From: Alkalibacterium kapii
GTDB lineage: Bacteria > Bacillota > Bacilli > Lactobacillales > Carnobacteriaceae_A
Direction of reading: 5' to 3'
Length of the DNA: 47,059 nucleotides
NCBI RefSeq assembly: GCF_007988865.1
Contig: NZ_BJUY01000013.1
Location: 1-47,059, forward strand
In this document: in pieces, positions 1-9,193 of the stretch
Layout: every line of letters begins with the position of its first letter
Position numbering within the stretch: position 1 is the stretch's first letter
Position numbers and translations under genes: made by a program
Notes under the pieces: model-generated
Database searches by the model: none
The model's input: the letters and a program-made list of their open reading frames with translations, nothing else
Told to the model about the DNA's origin: nothing

Positions 1-15
1 AAATATAAAAATAGA

Positions 16-44
16 TTGACATAAGCTTTTTAAACTAGTATAAT
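16..44 (+). promoter_or_regulatory. Sigma-A promoter of the yceD-rpmF operon
   Basis: A perfect consensus -35 (TTGACA, 16-21) and a perfect -10 (TATAAT, 39-44) are separated by 17 bases. Transcription would start near 51, about 45 bases before the first gene. This is the strongest promoter by sequence in the window and suits a ribosomal protein operon. Confidence 0.85.
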
Positions 45-94
45 TATTTTTGTTGCTCAATTAATAAAAGACGTTAAGCACTGAGGTGAAGTCT

Positions 95-655
95 GTGAAA
101 ATAAAATGGGCATTAAATGAATTGAAAAAACACCAAGATTCTTCGCTGACTTTAGACGGGTCTGTCGATTTAGAGAAGTCTTTAAAAGAAAGAGACGATG
201 ATATCATTGCGGCAAGTCCGGTTTCTTTAAAAGGGTTACTCACAGTGGACGAAAAATCCGTTTATTATGTTGATATGACGATTGAAGTCACTGTCACCTT
301 ACCTTCTTCACGCTCATTAGAGCCGGTCGAATTGAAGATGACTATACCTTTTTCAGAAATATATCTGGCAGCTGATACTTCAGCTAGTCTAGAGCAATTT
401 GGAGAAGAAGAATTGGTCGAACAATTACAGTCTGAAGTATTAGATCTGAAAAAACCGATTGAAGATGCGATATTGGCAAGCAAACCAAGTCAAATCTTCA
501 CATCAGAAGAACGTTTGTCAGATGAAATGCCTAAAGGTAAAGATTGGGTCGTTTTGCCGGAAGATCAGCATAGCAATGCTATGTTTTCAACTGATGGTAA
601 CGGAGATCCCAGGTTTGCAGTTCTTGAAGATCTCATTAAAGACAATAACGAGTGA
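95..655 (+). CDS. YceD family protein (DUF177), rRNA metabolism
   Basis: A soluble 186-residue protein of the YceD/DUF177 family, which is nearly always encoded just upstream of rpmF. In other bacteria and plastids the family is linked to 23S rRNA accumulation; its biochemical role is not settled. The middle is a run of beta-strand-like sequence (a hydrophobic VDMTIEVTVTL segment near residues 65-75) and the C-terminal half is acidic, as usual in the family. I start at GTG 95 because GAGGTG (83-88) lies six bases before it. A GTG at 86 overlaps that Shine-Dalgarno (SD) sequence and is unlikely to be used. The gene ends 40 bases before rpmF and shares its promoter at 16-44. Assignment rests on context and overall pattern. 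Confidence 0.75.
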   Translation: MKIKWALNELKKHQDSSLTLDGSVDLEKSLKERDDDIIAASPVSLKGLLTVDEKSVYYVDMTIEVTVTLPSSRSLEPVELKMTIPFSEIYLAADTSASLEQFGEEELVEQLQSEVLDLKKPIEDAILASKPSQIFTSEERLSDEMPKGKDWVVLPEDQHSNAMFSTDGNGDPRFAVLEDLIKDNNE

Positions 656-695
656 TAAGTAGAAACAGAAACCTTTTAAGGAGGTGTGTTGGAAA

Positions 696-875
696 ATGGC
701 AGTACCTAAAAGAAGAACATCTACTAGTAGAAAAGCAAAAAGACGTACTCATATCAAATTGGATCTTCCAAACATGAGTGATTGTCCAAACTGTGGAGAA
801 GTAAAACGTAATCATCACGTTTGTCCTTCATGTGGACATTACGCTGGTAAAGAAGTTATCAATAAAGAAGCGTAA
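696..875 (+). CDS. rpmF: 50S ribosomal protein L32
   Basis: A 59-residue L32 that begins [13 protein letters not shown], the family signature. Two cysteine pairs (CPNC near residue 30 and CPSC near 43) show that this is the zinc-binding form; some Firmicutes also carry a cysteine-free paralogue that replaces it under zinc limitation, but none is seen here. ATG 696 follows AAGGAGGTG (678-686). An upstream in-frame TTG at 684 lies inside the SD sequence and would add four residues that the family lacks, so it was rejected. Cotranscribed with the YceD gene and followed at once by an intrinsic terminator. Confidence 0.96.
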   Translation: MAVPKRRTSTSRKAKRRTHIKLDLPNMSDCPNCGEVKRNHHVCPSCGHYAGKEVINKEA

Positions 876-897
876 TCCAGTCTGGATATTAATTATT

Positions 898-936
898 AAA
901 AAAGTGCTTATGGCGAATGCTATAAGCACTTTTTTA
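898..936 (+). terminator. Intrinsic terminator after rpmF
   Basis: GTGCTTAT (904-911) pairs with ATAAGCAC (922-929), flanked by an A run on the 5' side and six T on the 3' side. Confidence 0.85.
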
Positions 937-946
937 ATATTTTCTG

Positions 947-955
947 TGGTATAAT
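947..955 (+). promoter_or_regulatory. Extended -10 promoter for the DUF3397 gene
   Basis: TGG directly before a perfect TATAAT (950-955) makes an extended -10. No good -35 is seen, which is normal for this class. It lies just after the rpmF terminator and 49 bases before the next start codon. Confidence 0.5.
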
Positions 956-1003
956 AATTCCTGGTTAATATACTGAAAATCTACAAGAAATGGAAGTGAG
1001 TTC

Positions 1004-1369
1004 ATGTACACAATTAGAGAGTTGTTCCCGATGATCGGATTTTATTTAGTCCCTTTCGTTATTCTGTTCTTTTCCAGATGGGTCAGTAGCTACTTCAAAC
1101 GGCTGAGGATATCAGTAAAATTAGTTGATCTTATCATTCCGTATATGTTCATGCTTTTGTTTATTATGAGTCAGATGTATTTACCAATAAATCTTATTCC
1201 GTATATTTTTATTGTCATCTCAATTGTGGGTATAATATTATCGACGTATTTCACCTTTTTTAAAAAAAAATTAAGCGTATATTTCTTTATCAGAATCTGG
1301 TGGCGTATTGTCTTTATCGTTTGTCTGATTTTTTACATAGCAACAGGAATATGGATCATTTATTTGTAA
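1004..1369 (+). CDS. DUF3397-like integral membrane protein
   Basis: A 121-residue, very hydrophobic protein with about four predicted membrane helices (near residues 9-25, 40-57, 60-82 and 97-119), separated by short basic loops. Small four-helix proteins of the DUF3397 family are found between rpmF and mraZ in many bacilli and lactobacilli, and size, topology and position match. The function of that family is unknown, though its location suggests an envelope or division role (inference). It has its own extended -10 promoter and a terminator after it, so it is probably a single-gene transcript. The family call rests on position and topology rather than on a remembered signature. Confidence 0.6.
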   Translation: MYTIRELFPMIGFYLVPFVILFFSRWVSSYFKRLRISVKLVDLIIPYMFMLLFIMSQMYLPINLIPYIFIVISIVGIILSTYFTFFKKKLSVYFFIRIWWRIVFIVCLIFYIATGIWIIYL

Positions 1370-1416
1370 AAATCTATGAAGGTTTCAGTCATGAAAATTT
1401 AATAAACGCTTGTTCC

Positions 1417-1448
1417 CTAGCCGTTTCCATAAGCGGCTGGTTTTTTTT
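1417..1448 (+). terminator. Intrinsic terminator before the dcw cluster
   Basis: CTAGCCG (1417-1423) pairs with CGGCTGG (1434-1440) with one G-T wobble, and eight T follow. It separates the DUF3397 gene from the mraZ operon. Confidence 0.85.
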
Positions 1449-1489
1449 ATGTTGAAAAATAAAAGCAAGATTTTTTAACTTATATTTTG

Positions 1490-1514
1490 TGGTGGAAAGT
1501 GGGGAATTGTGGTA
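1490..1514 (+). promoter_or_regulatory. MraZ operator: three TGG repeats at 10-base spacing
   Basis: TGGTG (1490-1494), TGGGG (1500-1504) and TGGTA (1510-1514) are repeated with exactly five bases between them. This is the arrangement described for MraZ binding sites upstream of dcw operons, where the protein contacts direct TGG-type repeats one helical turn apart. A TATATT -10-like element (1481-1486) lies just upstream and TATAAG (1525-1530) just downstream. The first would place the start inside the operator and is the more likely -10, because the second leaves almost no leader before the ribosome site at 1534-1540. Confidence 0.75.
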
Positions 1515-1549
1515 GACTTTAACATATAAGTGGAAGGAGGGACATCATA

Positions 1550-1981
1550 TTGTTATTAGGCGAGTATAAGCACTCTATTGATACTAAAGGACGATTGATC
1601 GTCCCTTCTAAATTTAGAGATGACTTAGGAACTAACTTCATTGTGACTAGAGGTCTGGACGGTTGTCTCTTTGGATATCCTATAAACGAGTGGCAGCAGC
1701 TCGAACAAAAATTAAAACAGCTGCCACTTGCAAAAAAAGAAACGAGAGCGTTTACACGCTTTCTTTATTCTGCAGCGACTGAATGTTCTTTTGATAAACA
1801 AGGACGTATAAATCTACCCAGCACATTAATTAAGCATGCTGGGCTAAAAAAAACATGCTACATCATTGGTGTGTCAGATCGAATAGAAATTTGGAGTGAA
1901 GAAAGATGGACATCATTTGCAGAAGAGGCAAATGAATCTTTTGAAGAAATCGCTGAGGAAATGATCGACTTTGGTTTTTAA
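1550..1981 (+). CDS. mraZ: Transcriptional regulator MraZ
   Basis: A 143-residue double AbrB/SpoVT-fold protein, the first gene of the dcw cluster. In E. coli and mycoplasmas MraZ binds repeats upstream of its own operon and controls division gene expression. Both signature DxxxR motifs are present: DTKGR (residues 11-15) and DKQGR (82-86), one per swapped-hairpin domain. The start codon is TTG at 1550, preceded by AAGGAGG (1534-1540) nine bases upstream; no ATG is available in the right place. Its operator lies immediately upstream, so autoregulation is likely. Length is normal. Confidence 0.95.
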   Translation: MLLGEYKHSIDTKGRLIVPSKFRDDLGTNFIVTRGLDGCLFGYPINEWQQLEQKLKQLPLAKKETRAFTRFLYSAATECSFDKQGRINLPSTLIKHAGLKKTCYIIGVSDRIEIWSEERWTSFAEEANESFEEIAEEMIDFGF

Positions 1982-2008
1982 ATACCTTAGGAGCAGAGGA
2001 GTACCACA

Positions 2009-2962
2009 ATGTTGAAATTTGAACATGAAACAGTATTATTAAACGAAACAGTAGATGGGCTAAGTATAAAGCCTGACGGTATTTATGTAGACTGTACCTT
2101 AGGCGGTGCCGGCCATACGGCACTTTTGCTGGACAAGCTTGGATCGGATGAGCGTGTTTATGCATTTGATCAAGATATGATCGCAATACAGAATGCTCGC
2201 AAAGAGTTATCGGATGAATATGAAAGCGGGAAACTAGTATTTATTCATGATAATTTTAGAAATTTAAAAAAAGCACTTCAAGATGAAAATATATTTAAAA
2301 TAGACGGTATACTTTATGATTTAGGGGTTTCTTCTCCACAACTAGACGTTACAGAACGAGGTTTCAGTTATCATAGAAATGCCCGATTAGATATGAGAAT
2401 GAACCAGAATCAAAAACTTACTGCACATGATATTGTCAATCAATGGGATTACAGCAGTCTGGTCCGTATTTTTTTCCGCTACGGCGAAGAAAAATTTTCA
2501 AAACAAATTGCACGGAAGATTGAAAGTAAGCGAGCCGAACAAACGATAGATACAACACATGATTTAGTAGATATTATAAAAGATGCAATCCCTGCACCTG
2601 CTAGAAGAAAAGGCGGACATCCTGCAAAACGAATCTTTCAAGCTCTGCGTATAGCAGTTAATGACGAACTTGGTGCACTAGAGGATTCACTTGAACAGGC
2701 TGTAGACATGTTGAAAGTTGGTGGCCGAATAAGTGTGATCACTTTCCATTCCTTGGAAGACCGTATCGTGAAACAGCTATATAAAAGTTATTCAGAACTG
2801 CCTGACTTGCCTCGCGGGTTACCGGTTATACCAGATGATAAACAACCTGTATTAAAAATGATAAATAAAAAACCTATACTGCCAGAAGCAGACGAACTGA
2901 ACCAGAATAATCGCTCACGAAGTGCTAAACTGCGAATTGCAGAAAAACAGAGAGAAAATTAA
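2009..2962 (+). CDS. rsmH: 16S rRNA (cytosine(1402)-N4)-methyltransferase
   Basis: A 317-residue RsmH (formerly MraW), which N4-methylates C1402 of 16S rRNA in the decoding centre using S-adenosylmethionine. Motif I of the methyltransferase fold reads DCTLGGAGH at residues 28-36. The family blocks [12 protein letters not shown] and [18 protein letters not shown] are intact, and the usual helical insert lies between them. The start at ATG 2009 follows GGAGCAGAGGAG with good spacing. It sits between mraZ and ftsL, as in nearly all Gram-positive dcw clusters. Confidence 0.96.
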   Translation: MLKFEHETVLLNETVDGLSIKPDGIYVDCTLGGAGHTALLLDKLGSDERVYAFDQDMIAIQNARKELSDEYESGKLVFIHDNFRNLKKALQDENIFKIDGILYDLGVSSPQLDVTERGFSYHRNARLDMRMNQNQKLTAHDIVNQWDYSSLVRIFFRYGEEKFSKQIARKIESKRAEQTIDTTHDLVDIIKDAIPAPARRKGGHPAKRIFQALRIAVNDELGALEDSLEQAVDMLKVGGRISVITFHSLEDRIVKQLYKSYSELPDLPRGLPVIPDDKQPVLKMINKKPILPEADELNQNNRSRSAKLRIAEKQREN

Positions 2963-3000
2963 TAGACATTAAATATAGTTGTAGAAAGGAGACGATTACA

Positions 3001-3387
3001 ATGATGAATGATAATCTAGCAAGGCCTTTGATAGATGAAACGCAACATAAACCACAACCCTATGCTGATCAAAAATATAACCAGAATAAAGACATACCGG
3101 AAAAAACATATAAAAAAGGACTTACTCGTATTGAGATGATTGTCAGCAGTTTGTTCTTATCTGTGCTTTTTATTATGGCGGCAGGACATATTACATTATC
3201 TATGCAAGTATCCACAATGAATAGAAGTATTCAGGATATCAAAACAGAGTCATCTCTAATGCAAGTTGAAAATACTAATTACGAACAGAATGTTCAGGAA
3301 TTATCACGATATGATCGTGTGTATTCTATTGCTAAGAAGAATGAACTCAAAATGAACGAAGAGCAAATTAGGAATGTATTTAAATGA
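3001..3387 (+). CDS. ftsL: Cell division protein FtsL
   Basis: A 128-residue bitopic membrane protein: a polar cytoplasmic tail (residues 1-44), one membrane helix (about 45-67) and an outer coiled coil (about 70-105). FtsL joins DivIB and DivIC in the complex that activates the septal synthase. Sequence is poorly conserved in this family, so the call rests on topology, length and position between rsmH and pbp2x. The start is ATG 3001, with an AAAGGAG site about nine bases upstream; a second ATG follows directly. Its last four bases overlap the start of the next gene (ATGA), which indicates translational coupling. Confidence 0.88.
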   Translation: MMNDNLARPLIDETQHKPQPYADQKYNQNKDIPEKTYKKGLTRIEMIVSSLFLSVLFIMAAGHITLSMQVSTMNRSIQDIKTESSLMQVENTNYEQNVQELSRYDRVYSIAKKNELKMNEEQIRNVFK

Positions 3388-5558
3388 AACAGCTAAAGAG
3401 AAAGATAAAAGGAGCAAACCCTTTTCGTAATAGAAGATATATAGCGATCGTGCTGTATATTTTTTGTTTTTTGTTATTTTTCGGTATTTTTTCTCGTTTA
3501 GCATGGATAATGGTCAAAGGTGAGGTCAATGGGGAAAATTTAGATTCAAATGTACACAGTCTTTATACAAGAAATAATATCCTGAAAGCGAATCGCGGAA
3601 CGATATATGATGCTTTTGGGAATCCAATTGCTATGGACTCCAATACTTATAAAATGATAGCTGTCTTGACAGATGAATGGTCTACATCTGAGCGGCCCAT
3701 TCATGTTCAAAAACCAGAAAAAGTTGCAAAAATTTTAACCAGACATTTACCGATGAGTGAAGAAGCGCTGCTCGAAAAACTGACGAAGGACAATAGTCAG
3801 GTTGAATTTGGGACTGCCGGTAAAAATTTAACTTTTGAAACAGTTAATGCAATTAAAGAAGAGCTTGAAAAAGAAAACTTGACAGGCATAACATTTGAAG
3901 AGAAGAAAAGCCGACTTTATCCCAATGGTGTGTTTGCTTCACACACTATTGGACTGGCACAAAACGACACAGAAAACCAAAAAGAGCAAACACTTGAAGG
4001 TGTGCTTGGGTTGGAAAAAGAATTTGATGATATTTTAAGCGGCGAGGATGGCTGGATCGAATATCAAAGGGACCGGTTCGGGTATGTAATACCTAACCAG
4101 GAAATCAAAGAGGTCCAACCTGCTGATGGAAAGGATATACACTTGACACTGGATAGACGCCTGCAGATTTTTCTGGAGAGCATCGTAGAAGAAGTCAACA
4201 AAGAACACGAACCGGAAGTTCTGACTGCTACTTTGATGAATGCCAAGTCAGGCGCAATCATTGCAACCACCCAGCGCCCGACATTCAATGGTACGACAAA
4301 AGAAGGAATAGATCAGACATGGCAGAATTATCTGACTGAGTACACATTCGATCCGGGATCTACGTTTAAAGTAATGACTTTGGCCTCAGCAATAGAAGAA
4401 GGTACATTCAAACCGAATGATTATTATCAGTCCGGCAAGATCCAAGTTGGTGGAGGAACGGTCCACGACGTTAAACCTGAAGGCTGGGGACAAATATCAT
4501 ATCTTGAAGGTGTTGCGCGTTCCAGTAACGTAGCCTTTGTCCATCAGGTACAGAAAATGGGTCTGGATACATGGAAAAAACATCTGGACAGTTATGGTTT
4601 CGGGAAGAAAACAGGTATATCATTACCCAATGAATATGCTGGGGCAAACCCGTTTGGCGGCGTTCTTCAAAAAGTGAATACCTCTTTTGGCCAAGGAATC
4701 TCTGTTACTCCTGTGCAGATGCTTCAAGCTTTTTCTGCTGTAACTAACAAAGGAAAAATGGTTGGACCGCATTTAGTGAAAAAAATCAGTGATAATCAGA
4801 CTCATGAGGAAGAAATATTCGAGCCAGTTGAAACAGCTACTTTGATATCTGAAGAATCAGCTGATCAAACACTTGAATATTTAACTGAAACAGTATACAG
4901 TGATGTGGGTACAGCTAGAGGCTATGCAATAGAGGGCTTTAAAATAGCAGCTAAAACCGGAACTGCCCAAATCGTGGGTGACAACGGAAGTTACTTGAAA
5001 GGCGGCTCCAATTACGTGTATTCTATCGTAGGAATGGGACCAGTTGAGGATCCAGAGCTTATATTTTATGTTACGGTACAAAAACCTGAATTAAACGGGG
5101 TAGGACATGGAAGTCATGTTGTCCAAAAAATATTTAATCCGGTAATGAAAAGGGCTCTTGAATACTATTCTTTAGAGAATACCGGAACCGCCTTTGATTT
5201 AGAGTACGAAAACATCGATAATATGATTCAAAAAAACACTCAAACAGTGCTCGATGATCAGAATCTTGAAGAAAAAAATGTCAGTATTATCGGTACAGGC
5301 AATACGATTGTTCAACAATATCCCATCCCTGGCTCTGAAATAAATAAATCTGATAGAATCATACTTATGACAAATGGAGCGATGACTCTTCCGGATTTAA
5401 CAGGCTGGTCCAGGAGTGATGTTCTTAAACTATCAGAAATGACAGGGATCAAAGTTTCTTTTGAAGGGGAAGGATTTGTTGATTCCCAGAATTTACCTGT
5501 CAATTCTTTTATAGAGAGTGAGACAGAAATCACAGTATCTTTATCAGCAAACGAATAA
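3384..5558 (+). CDS. pbp2x: Penicillin-binding protein 2X (septal transpeptidase)
   Basis: A 724-residue class B penicillin-binding protein, the division transpeptidase that crosslinks septal peptidoglycan (PBP2x/FtsI type). Order: short cytoplasmic tail, signal-anchor helix (about 19-44), dimerisation domain, then transpeptidase domain with the three active-site motifs STFK (326-329, catalytic Ser326), SSN (380-382) and KTGTA (524-528). The C-terminal 130 residues form two PASTA-like repeats (motifs VIGTGNTIVQQYPIPG and MTLPDLTGWS). It overlaps ftsL by four bases. In a non-sporulating lineage this is the only such protein expected in the cluster. Confidence 0.95.
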   Translation: MKQLKRKIKGANPFRNRRYIAIVLYIFCFLLFFGIFSRLAWIMVKGEVNGENLDSNVHSLYTRNNILKANRGTIYDAFGNPIAMDSNTYKMIAVLTDEWSTSERPIHVQKPEKVAKILTRHLPMSEEALLEKLTKDNSQVEFGTAGKNLTFETVNAIKEELEKENLTGITFEEKKSRLYPNGVFASHTIGLAQNDTENQKEQTLEGVLGLEKEFDDILSGEDGWIEYQRDRFGYVIPNQEIKEVQPADGKDIHLTLDRRLQIFLESIVEEVNKEHEPEVLTATLMNAKSGAIIATTQRPTFNGTTKEGIDQTWQNYLTEYTFDPGSTFKVMTLASAIEEGTFKPNDYYQSGKIQVGGGTVHDVKPEGWGQISYLEGVARSSNVAFVHQVQKMGLDTWKKHLDSYGFGKKTGISLPNEYAGANPFGGVLQKVNTSFGQGISVTPVQMLQAFSAVTNKGKMVGPHLVKKISDNQTHEEEIFEPVETATLISEESADQTLEYLTETVYSDVGTARGYAIEGFKIAAKTGTAQIVGDNGSYLKGGSNYVYSIVGMGPVEDPELIFYVTVQKPELNGVGHGSHVVQKIFNPVMKRALEYYSLENTGTAFDLEYENIDNMIQKNTQTVLDDQNLEEKNVSIIGTGNTIVQQYPIPGSEINKSDRIILMTNGAMTLPDLTGWSRSDVLKLSEMTGIKVSFEGEGFVDSQNLPVNSFIESETEITVSLSANE

Positions 5559-5584
5559 AATAGTTTCATGAAAGGAAAAAAATA

Positions 5585-6547
5585 GTGCAGATCACAGAAT
5601 TACTTTATCCCTTTATTTTAAGTGGATTGATCGTTGCGGGTTTAACACCGGTATTTATTAAAATTTTTAGAAAGAGACAACTGGGACAAACGACTAGAGG
5701 CGAAGGACCTTCTTGGCATCAAGTTAAATCAGGGACACCTACAATGGGTGGAATAGCCATCCTCATTGCTGTGTCCATCATAACAGTGCTTTTCGGCCGG
5801 ATATATCCGGTTAGAAGCAACCTCGTTTTGTTGTTAACATTTATATTACTAATATACGGAAGCATAGGCTTTATTGATGATTACATCAAGGTCATGATGA
5901 AGCGTAACTTAGGATTGACGAGTTTACAGAAATTGATAGGCCAAATTATAGCGGCGGTACTTTTTTATCTTGGGGTATCACAAATACTAGGTATAGAGAG
6001 CATCGCATTACCTTTTGGGGTCAGTTTGAATTTAGGTATATTCTACCTTGTTTTCGTACTCTTTTGGCTTGTTGGATTTTCAAATGCCACGAATTTGACA
6101 GATGGACTTGATGGATTGCTGACAACCACTGCTTTTATTGCCTATTTTAGTTACACAGTGATAGCTGTCGTCCAAGATCAATATGAAGTGGCTATTTTCA
6201 CCAGTGCTATATTGGGTGCATTGGCAGGCTTTTTCTTATTCAACAAAAAACCAGCTCAAATATTCATGGGAGATGTTGGCTCGCTGGCATTAGGCGCAGG
6301 ACTAGCCGGTGTGTCTATCATATTGAACCAAGAGTGGACGTTATTGCTGATAGGGATAATATTTGTTGCAGAAACAGCGAGTGTGATGCTTCAAGTCTCA
6401 TCTTTCAAGTTAACAGGTAAGAGATTATTCAAAATGAGCCCGATCCATCATCACTTTGAAATGGTTGGGTGGGGAGAGTGGAAGATAGTTATCGTCTTTT
6501 CACTTATTACTCTAGCTGCTTCAATAGTGACATTGCTGATTTTATAA
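5585..6547 (+). CDS. mraY: Phospho-N-acetylmuramoyl-pentapeptide-transferase
   Basis: A 320-residue polytopic enzyme that transfers phospho-MurNAc-pentapeptide to undecaprenyl phosphate, making lipid I at the membrane. Family motifs are intact: the aspartate pair in FIDDYIKV (Asp98-Asp99), NLTDGLDG (around Asp173), FMGDVGS (Asp230) and the histidine-rich loop SPIHHHFE (288-290). About ten membrane helices are apparent. The start is GTG 5585, with GAAAGGA about eight bases upstream. A terminator follows directly, so this gene may be the end of the first dcw transcript. Confidence 0.97.
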   Translation: MQITELLYPFILSGLIVAGLTPVFIKIFRKRQLGQTTRGEGPSWHQVKSGTPTMGGIAILIAVSIITVLFGRIYPVRSNLVLLLTFILLIYGSIGFIDDYIKVMMKRNLGLTSLQKLIGQIIAAVLFYLGVSQILGIESIALPFGVSLNLGIFYLVFVLFWLVGFSNATNLTDGLDGLLTTTAFIAYFSYTVIAVVQDQYEVAIFTSAILGALAGFFLFNKKPAQIFMGDVGSLALGAGLAGVSIILNQEWTLLLIGIIFVAETASVMLQVSSFKLTGKRLFKMSPIHHHFEMVGWGEWKIVIVFSLITLAASIVTLLIL

Positions 6548-6554
6548 CAAAATT

Positions 6555-6592
6555 AAAAACTGGCAGTAGTCTTTCTACTTCCAGTTTTTTTA
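6555..6592 (+). terminator. Intrinsic terminator between mraY and murD
   Basis: AAAACTGG (6556-6563) pairs with CCAGTTTT (6581-6588), extended by an inner GTAG/CTAC pair and followed by a T run. It cuts the dcw cluster into two transcription blocks. A TACAAT (6602-6607) just beyond could be the -10 of a promoter for murD, but I see no convincing -35. Confidence 0.85.
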
Positions 6593-6642
6593 AATTCACT
6601 GTACAATCTTACATAAGATAGTTAAAAAAGAGGGATTTTTAG

Positions 6643-8016
6643 ATGAAAAACACAACATACTTCAATGATAAAAATGTTTTAGTTCTAGGTCTTGCGGTTT
6701 CAGGATATAATACCGCGTTACTGCTTTTTCGTTTAGGAGCTAAAGTAGTGGTCAACGATTTCAAAGATTTGAGCGATAATAAAGAAGCAGAGGACTTGAA
6801 GAATAAAGGAATAAAAGTGATTTCTGGTGGACATCCTATGAACATTTTAGAGAAGCCATTGGATTTCATAGTGAAAAATCCGGGAATACCGTACTCAAAT
6901 CCGCTGATTAAAAAGGCAATGAGTAAAAAAATAAAAATCATTACTGAAGTGGAACTTGCAGATATGATCTCCGAAAGTCCGGTCATCGCAATTACTGGAA
7001 CAAATGGTAAAACAACTACAACGATGATGTGTGAAGCACTTTTGAATCAAAATCGTTCAGAGGGAAAGGCTTATGCAGTGGGGAATATCGGAGTGCCTGC
7101 AAGTCTTGTAGCACAAGAAAGTTCAAAAAAAGATGACTTGATCATGGAAGTTTCAAGTTTTCAATTAATGGGTACTGATAAGTTTCATCCATCGATTGCG
7201 GTCATTACTAATATATATTCGGCGCATTTAGATTATCATAAAAACCGGAAAGAATATGTCGAGGCCAAAATGGCTATTACAAAAAATCAGAAAGAGACCG
7301 ATTATATTGTCTTTAACCGAGATCAGGAAGAACTTACTCAATTAATAGCTCAAGGAGCTAAAGCTGAATCTATCCCTTTTTCAAGAAAAAAAGCACTGGG
7401 CTACGGGACATTCATTAAAAACAATAGGATAATGTTTAATGACGAAGAGGTTATGCCCGTTGATGATTTACTGATACCTGGCGAACATAATTTGGAGAAT
7501 GCTTTGGCAGCTATCACGGTAGCAAAGCTAAAGGGGGTCCCAAATGAAGATATCAAACAAGCATTCAATCGTTTTAAAGGGGTAAAACATCGTTTGCAGC
7601 TTGTAGATACAGTCAATGGCAGAACATTTTACAATGACTCCAAAGCGACAAATGTTCTGGCAACCAAACATGCTCTTGAAAGCTTTTCCCGCCCAGTAAT
7701 TTTAATTGCCGGTGGATTAGATAGAAAAGAATCACACGAAGAGTTGATTCCAGTACTCGAAAAACACGTTAAAGCAGTAGTGACCTTTGGTGAAACAAAA
7801 AGTCAGTTAGCCGAAGCAGCCAATAAAGCACACGTAGACACAGTGATTATTAAAGATACTGTTTCAAATGCTGCAAGAGAAGCCTTTAAAAACAGTGAGG
7901 AAGGCGATGTTATAGTGTTATCACCAGCTTGTGCCAGCTGGGATCAATATGCGAATTTTGAAGAACGTGGGAATGATTTTATTGAAACAGTCAGAAAGAT
8001 AAGTCAGTCAATCTGA
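6643..8016 (+). CDS. murD: UDP-N-acetylmuramoylalanine--D-glutamate ligase
   Basis: A 457-residue Mur ligase that adds D-glutamate to UDP-MurNAc-L-alanine in the cytoplasm, using ATP. The N-terminal domain binds the UDP substrate (VLGLAVSGYNTA near residue 15); the central domain has the ATP loop GTNGKTT (119-125); the C-terminal domain has DSKATN and the late FEERG stretch. Length is normal. It begins 50 bases after the mraY terminator, with GAGGGAT as a modest ribosome site, and is followed closely by murG. Confidence 0.96.
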   Translation: MKNTTYFNDKNVLVLGLAVSGYNTALLLFRLGAKVVVNDFKDLSDNKEAEDLKNKGIKVISGGHPMNILEKPLDFIVKNPGIPYSNPLIKKAMSKKIKIITEVELADMISESPVIAITGTNGKTTTTMMCEALLNQNRSEGKAYAVGNIGVPASLVAQESSKKDDLIMEVSSFQLMGTDKFHPSIAVITNIYSAHLDYHKNRKEYVEAKMAITKNQKETDYIVFNRDQEELTQLIAQGAKAESIPFSRKKALGYGTFIKNNRIMFNDEEVMPVDDLLIPGEHNLENALAAITVAKLKGVPNEDIKQAFNRFKGVKHRLQLVDTVNGRTFYNDSKATNVLATKHALESFSRPVILIAGGLDRKESHEELIPVLEKHVKAVVTFGETKSQLAEAANKAHVDTVIIKDTVSNAAREAFKNSEEGDVIVLSPACASWDQYANFEERGNDFIETVRKISQSI

Positions 8017-8042
8017 AAAGGGGGAAGCACTCAGGTGCATAC

Positions 8043-9182
8043 ATGATGAAAATATTAGTTACAGGCGGCGGAACCGGGGGACACATTTATCCTGCTCTTG
8101 CATTAATGAACAGAATGAAAGAACTTGATGGGGAAACTGAATTTTTATATGTAGGAACACATCGTGGTCTGGAAAGTACGATTGTCCCAGATCAAGGCTA
8201 TGCGTTTGAACCACTGAAAGTCGAAGGATTTAAGCGAGACATGAGCATTAAAGGTATCTTGTATAATCTGAACACAGTGAAACTCTTTCTGTCGTCAGTA
8301 TTCAAAGCCAAGGCAATAGTGAGAAAGTTTCAGCCGGACATCGTTATTGGCACAGGAGGGTATGTCAGCGCTCCTGTATGCTATGCAGCTGCTAAATTGA
8401 AAGTACCTACGATCATTCATGAACAGAACAGTGTTGTAGGATTGACCAATAAATTCCTTTCCAGATATGTCTCAGCTATTGCTGTATGCTTTGAAGAGGC
8501 ACGGGAACAATTTGGGAAATATCAACATAAAATCGTATATACAGGTAATCCACGTGCGCAAGAGGTGTCAGGATATAAAGAAACAGATGTATTGAAAAAA
8601 TATAATTTAAACCCAAAAAAACCTACAGTACTTATATTTGGCGGGAGTCGTGGAGCTCTCAAGATTAATGAAGCCGTTCTAAAAATGGGTGATAAATTAA
8701 TGGAAAAATCTTATCAGACACTATTTATCACTGGGAAACAACATTATGCGTCCATAAAAGAGAAGTTTGACAAAGATAAACTTATGAATAAAGATAGGAA
8801 TAATAATCTGGCGATCGTTCCATATATCAATGAATTGCCTCAAGTTTTTGCATCGGTATCCTTGGTGGTCTCTCGCAGTGGCGCAACAACTCTTGCAGAG
8901 TTGACTTCGCTTGGAATACCGAGCATCCTGATACCTAGTCCAAATGTTACAGAAGATCATCAAACTAAAAATGCTCAAAGTCTTGTCGACAAAAATGCTG
9001 CTTTAATGATCAGAGAGTCTGAGCTGAATGAGGATATTTTGATGAATAAAATAGATTTTCTAATGAATAATGCGGTTGAGAGAATTAAAATGAGCCAAGC
9101 ATCTAAAGAACTGGGTAAACCTAATGCATCAGATTTGATCATTAATATCATTTTGAAACTATTAAAAAATGAGTCACTTTAG
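8043..9182 (+). CDS. murG: UDP-GlcNAc:lipid I N-acetylglucosaminyltransferase
   Basis: A 379-residue GT-B glycosyltransferase that turns lipid I into lipid II on the inner membrane face. The glycine-rich loop GGGTGGH is at residues 8-14. The second-domain loop GGSRGALKINEAV and the donor-binding block SRSGATTLAEL are present. Two adjacent ATG codons (8043, 8046) are possible starts; AGGTG (8033-8037) serves either. The C-terminal part is slightly longer than in E. coli. Position before divIB is standard for Gram-positive clusters. Confidence 0.95.
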   Translation: MMKILVTGGGTGGHIYPALALMNRMKELDGETEFLYVGTHRGLESTIVPDQGYAFEPLKVEGFKRDMSIKGILYNLNTVKLFLSSVFKAKAIVRKFQPDIVIGTGGYVSAPVCYAAAKLKVPTIIHEQNSVVGLTNKFLSRYVSAIAVCFEEAREQFGKYQHKIVYTGNPRAQEVSGYKETDVLKKYNLNPKKPTVLIFGGSRGALKINEAVLKMGDKLMEKSYQTLFITGKQHYASIKEKFDKDKLMNKDRNNNLAIVPYINELPQVFASVSLVVSRSGATTLAELTSLGIPSILIPSPNVTEDHQTKNAQSLVDKNAALMIRESELNEDILMNKIDFLMNNAVERIKMSQASKELGKPNASDLIINIILKLLKNESL

Positions 9183-9193
9183 GAGATAGTTCT

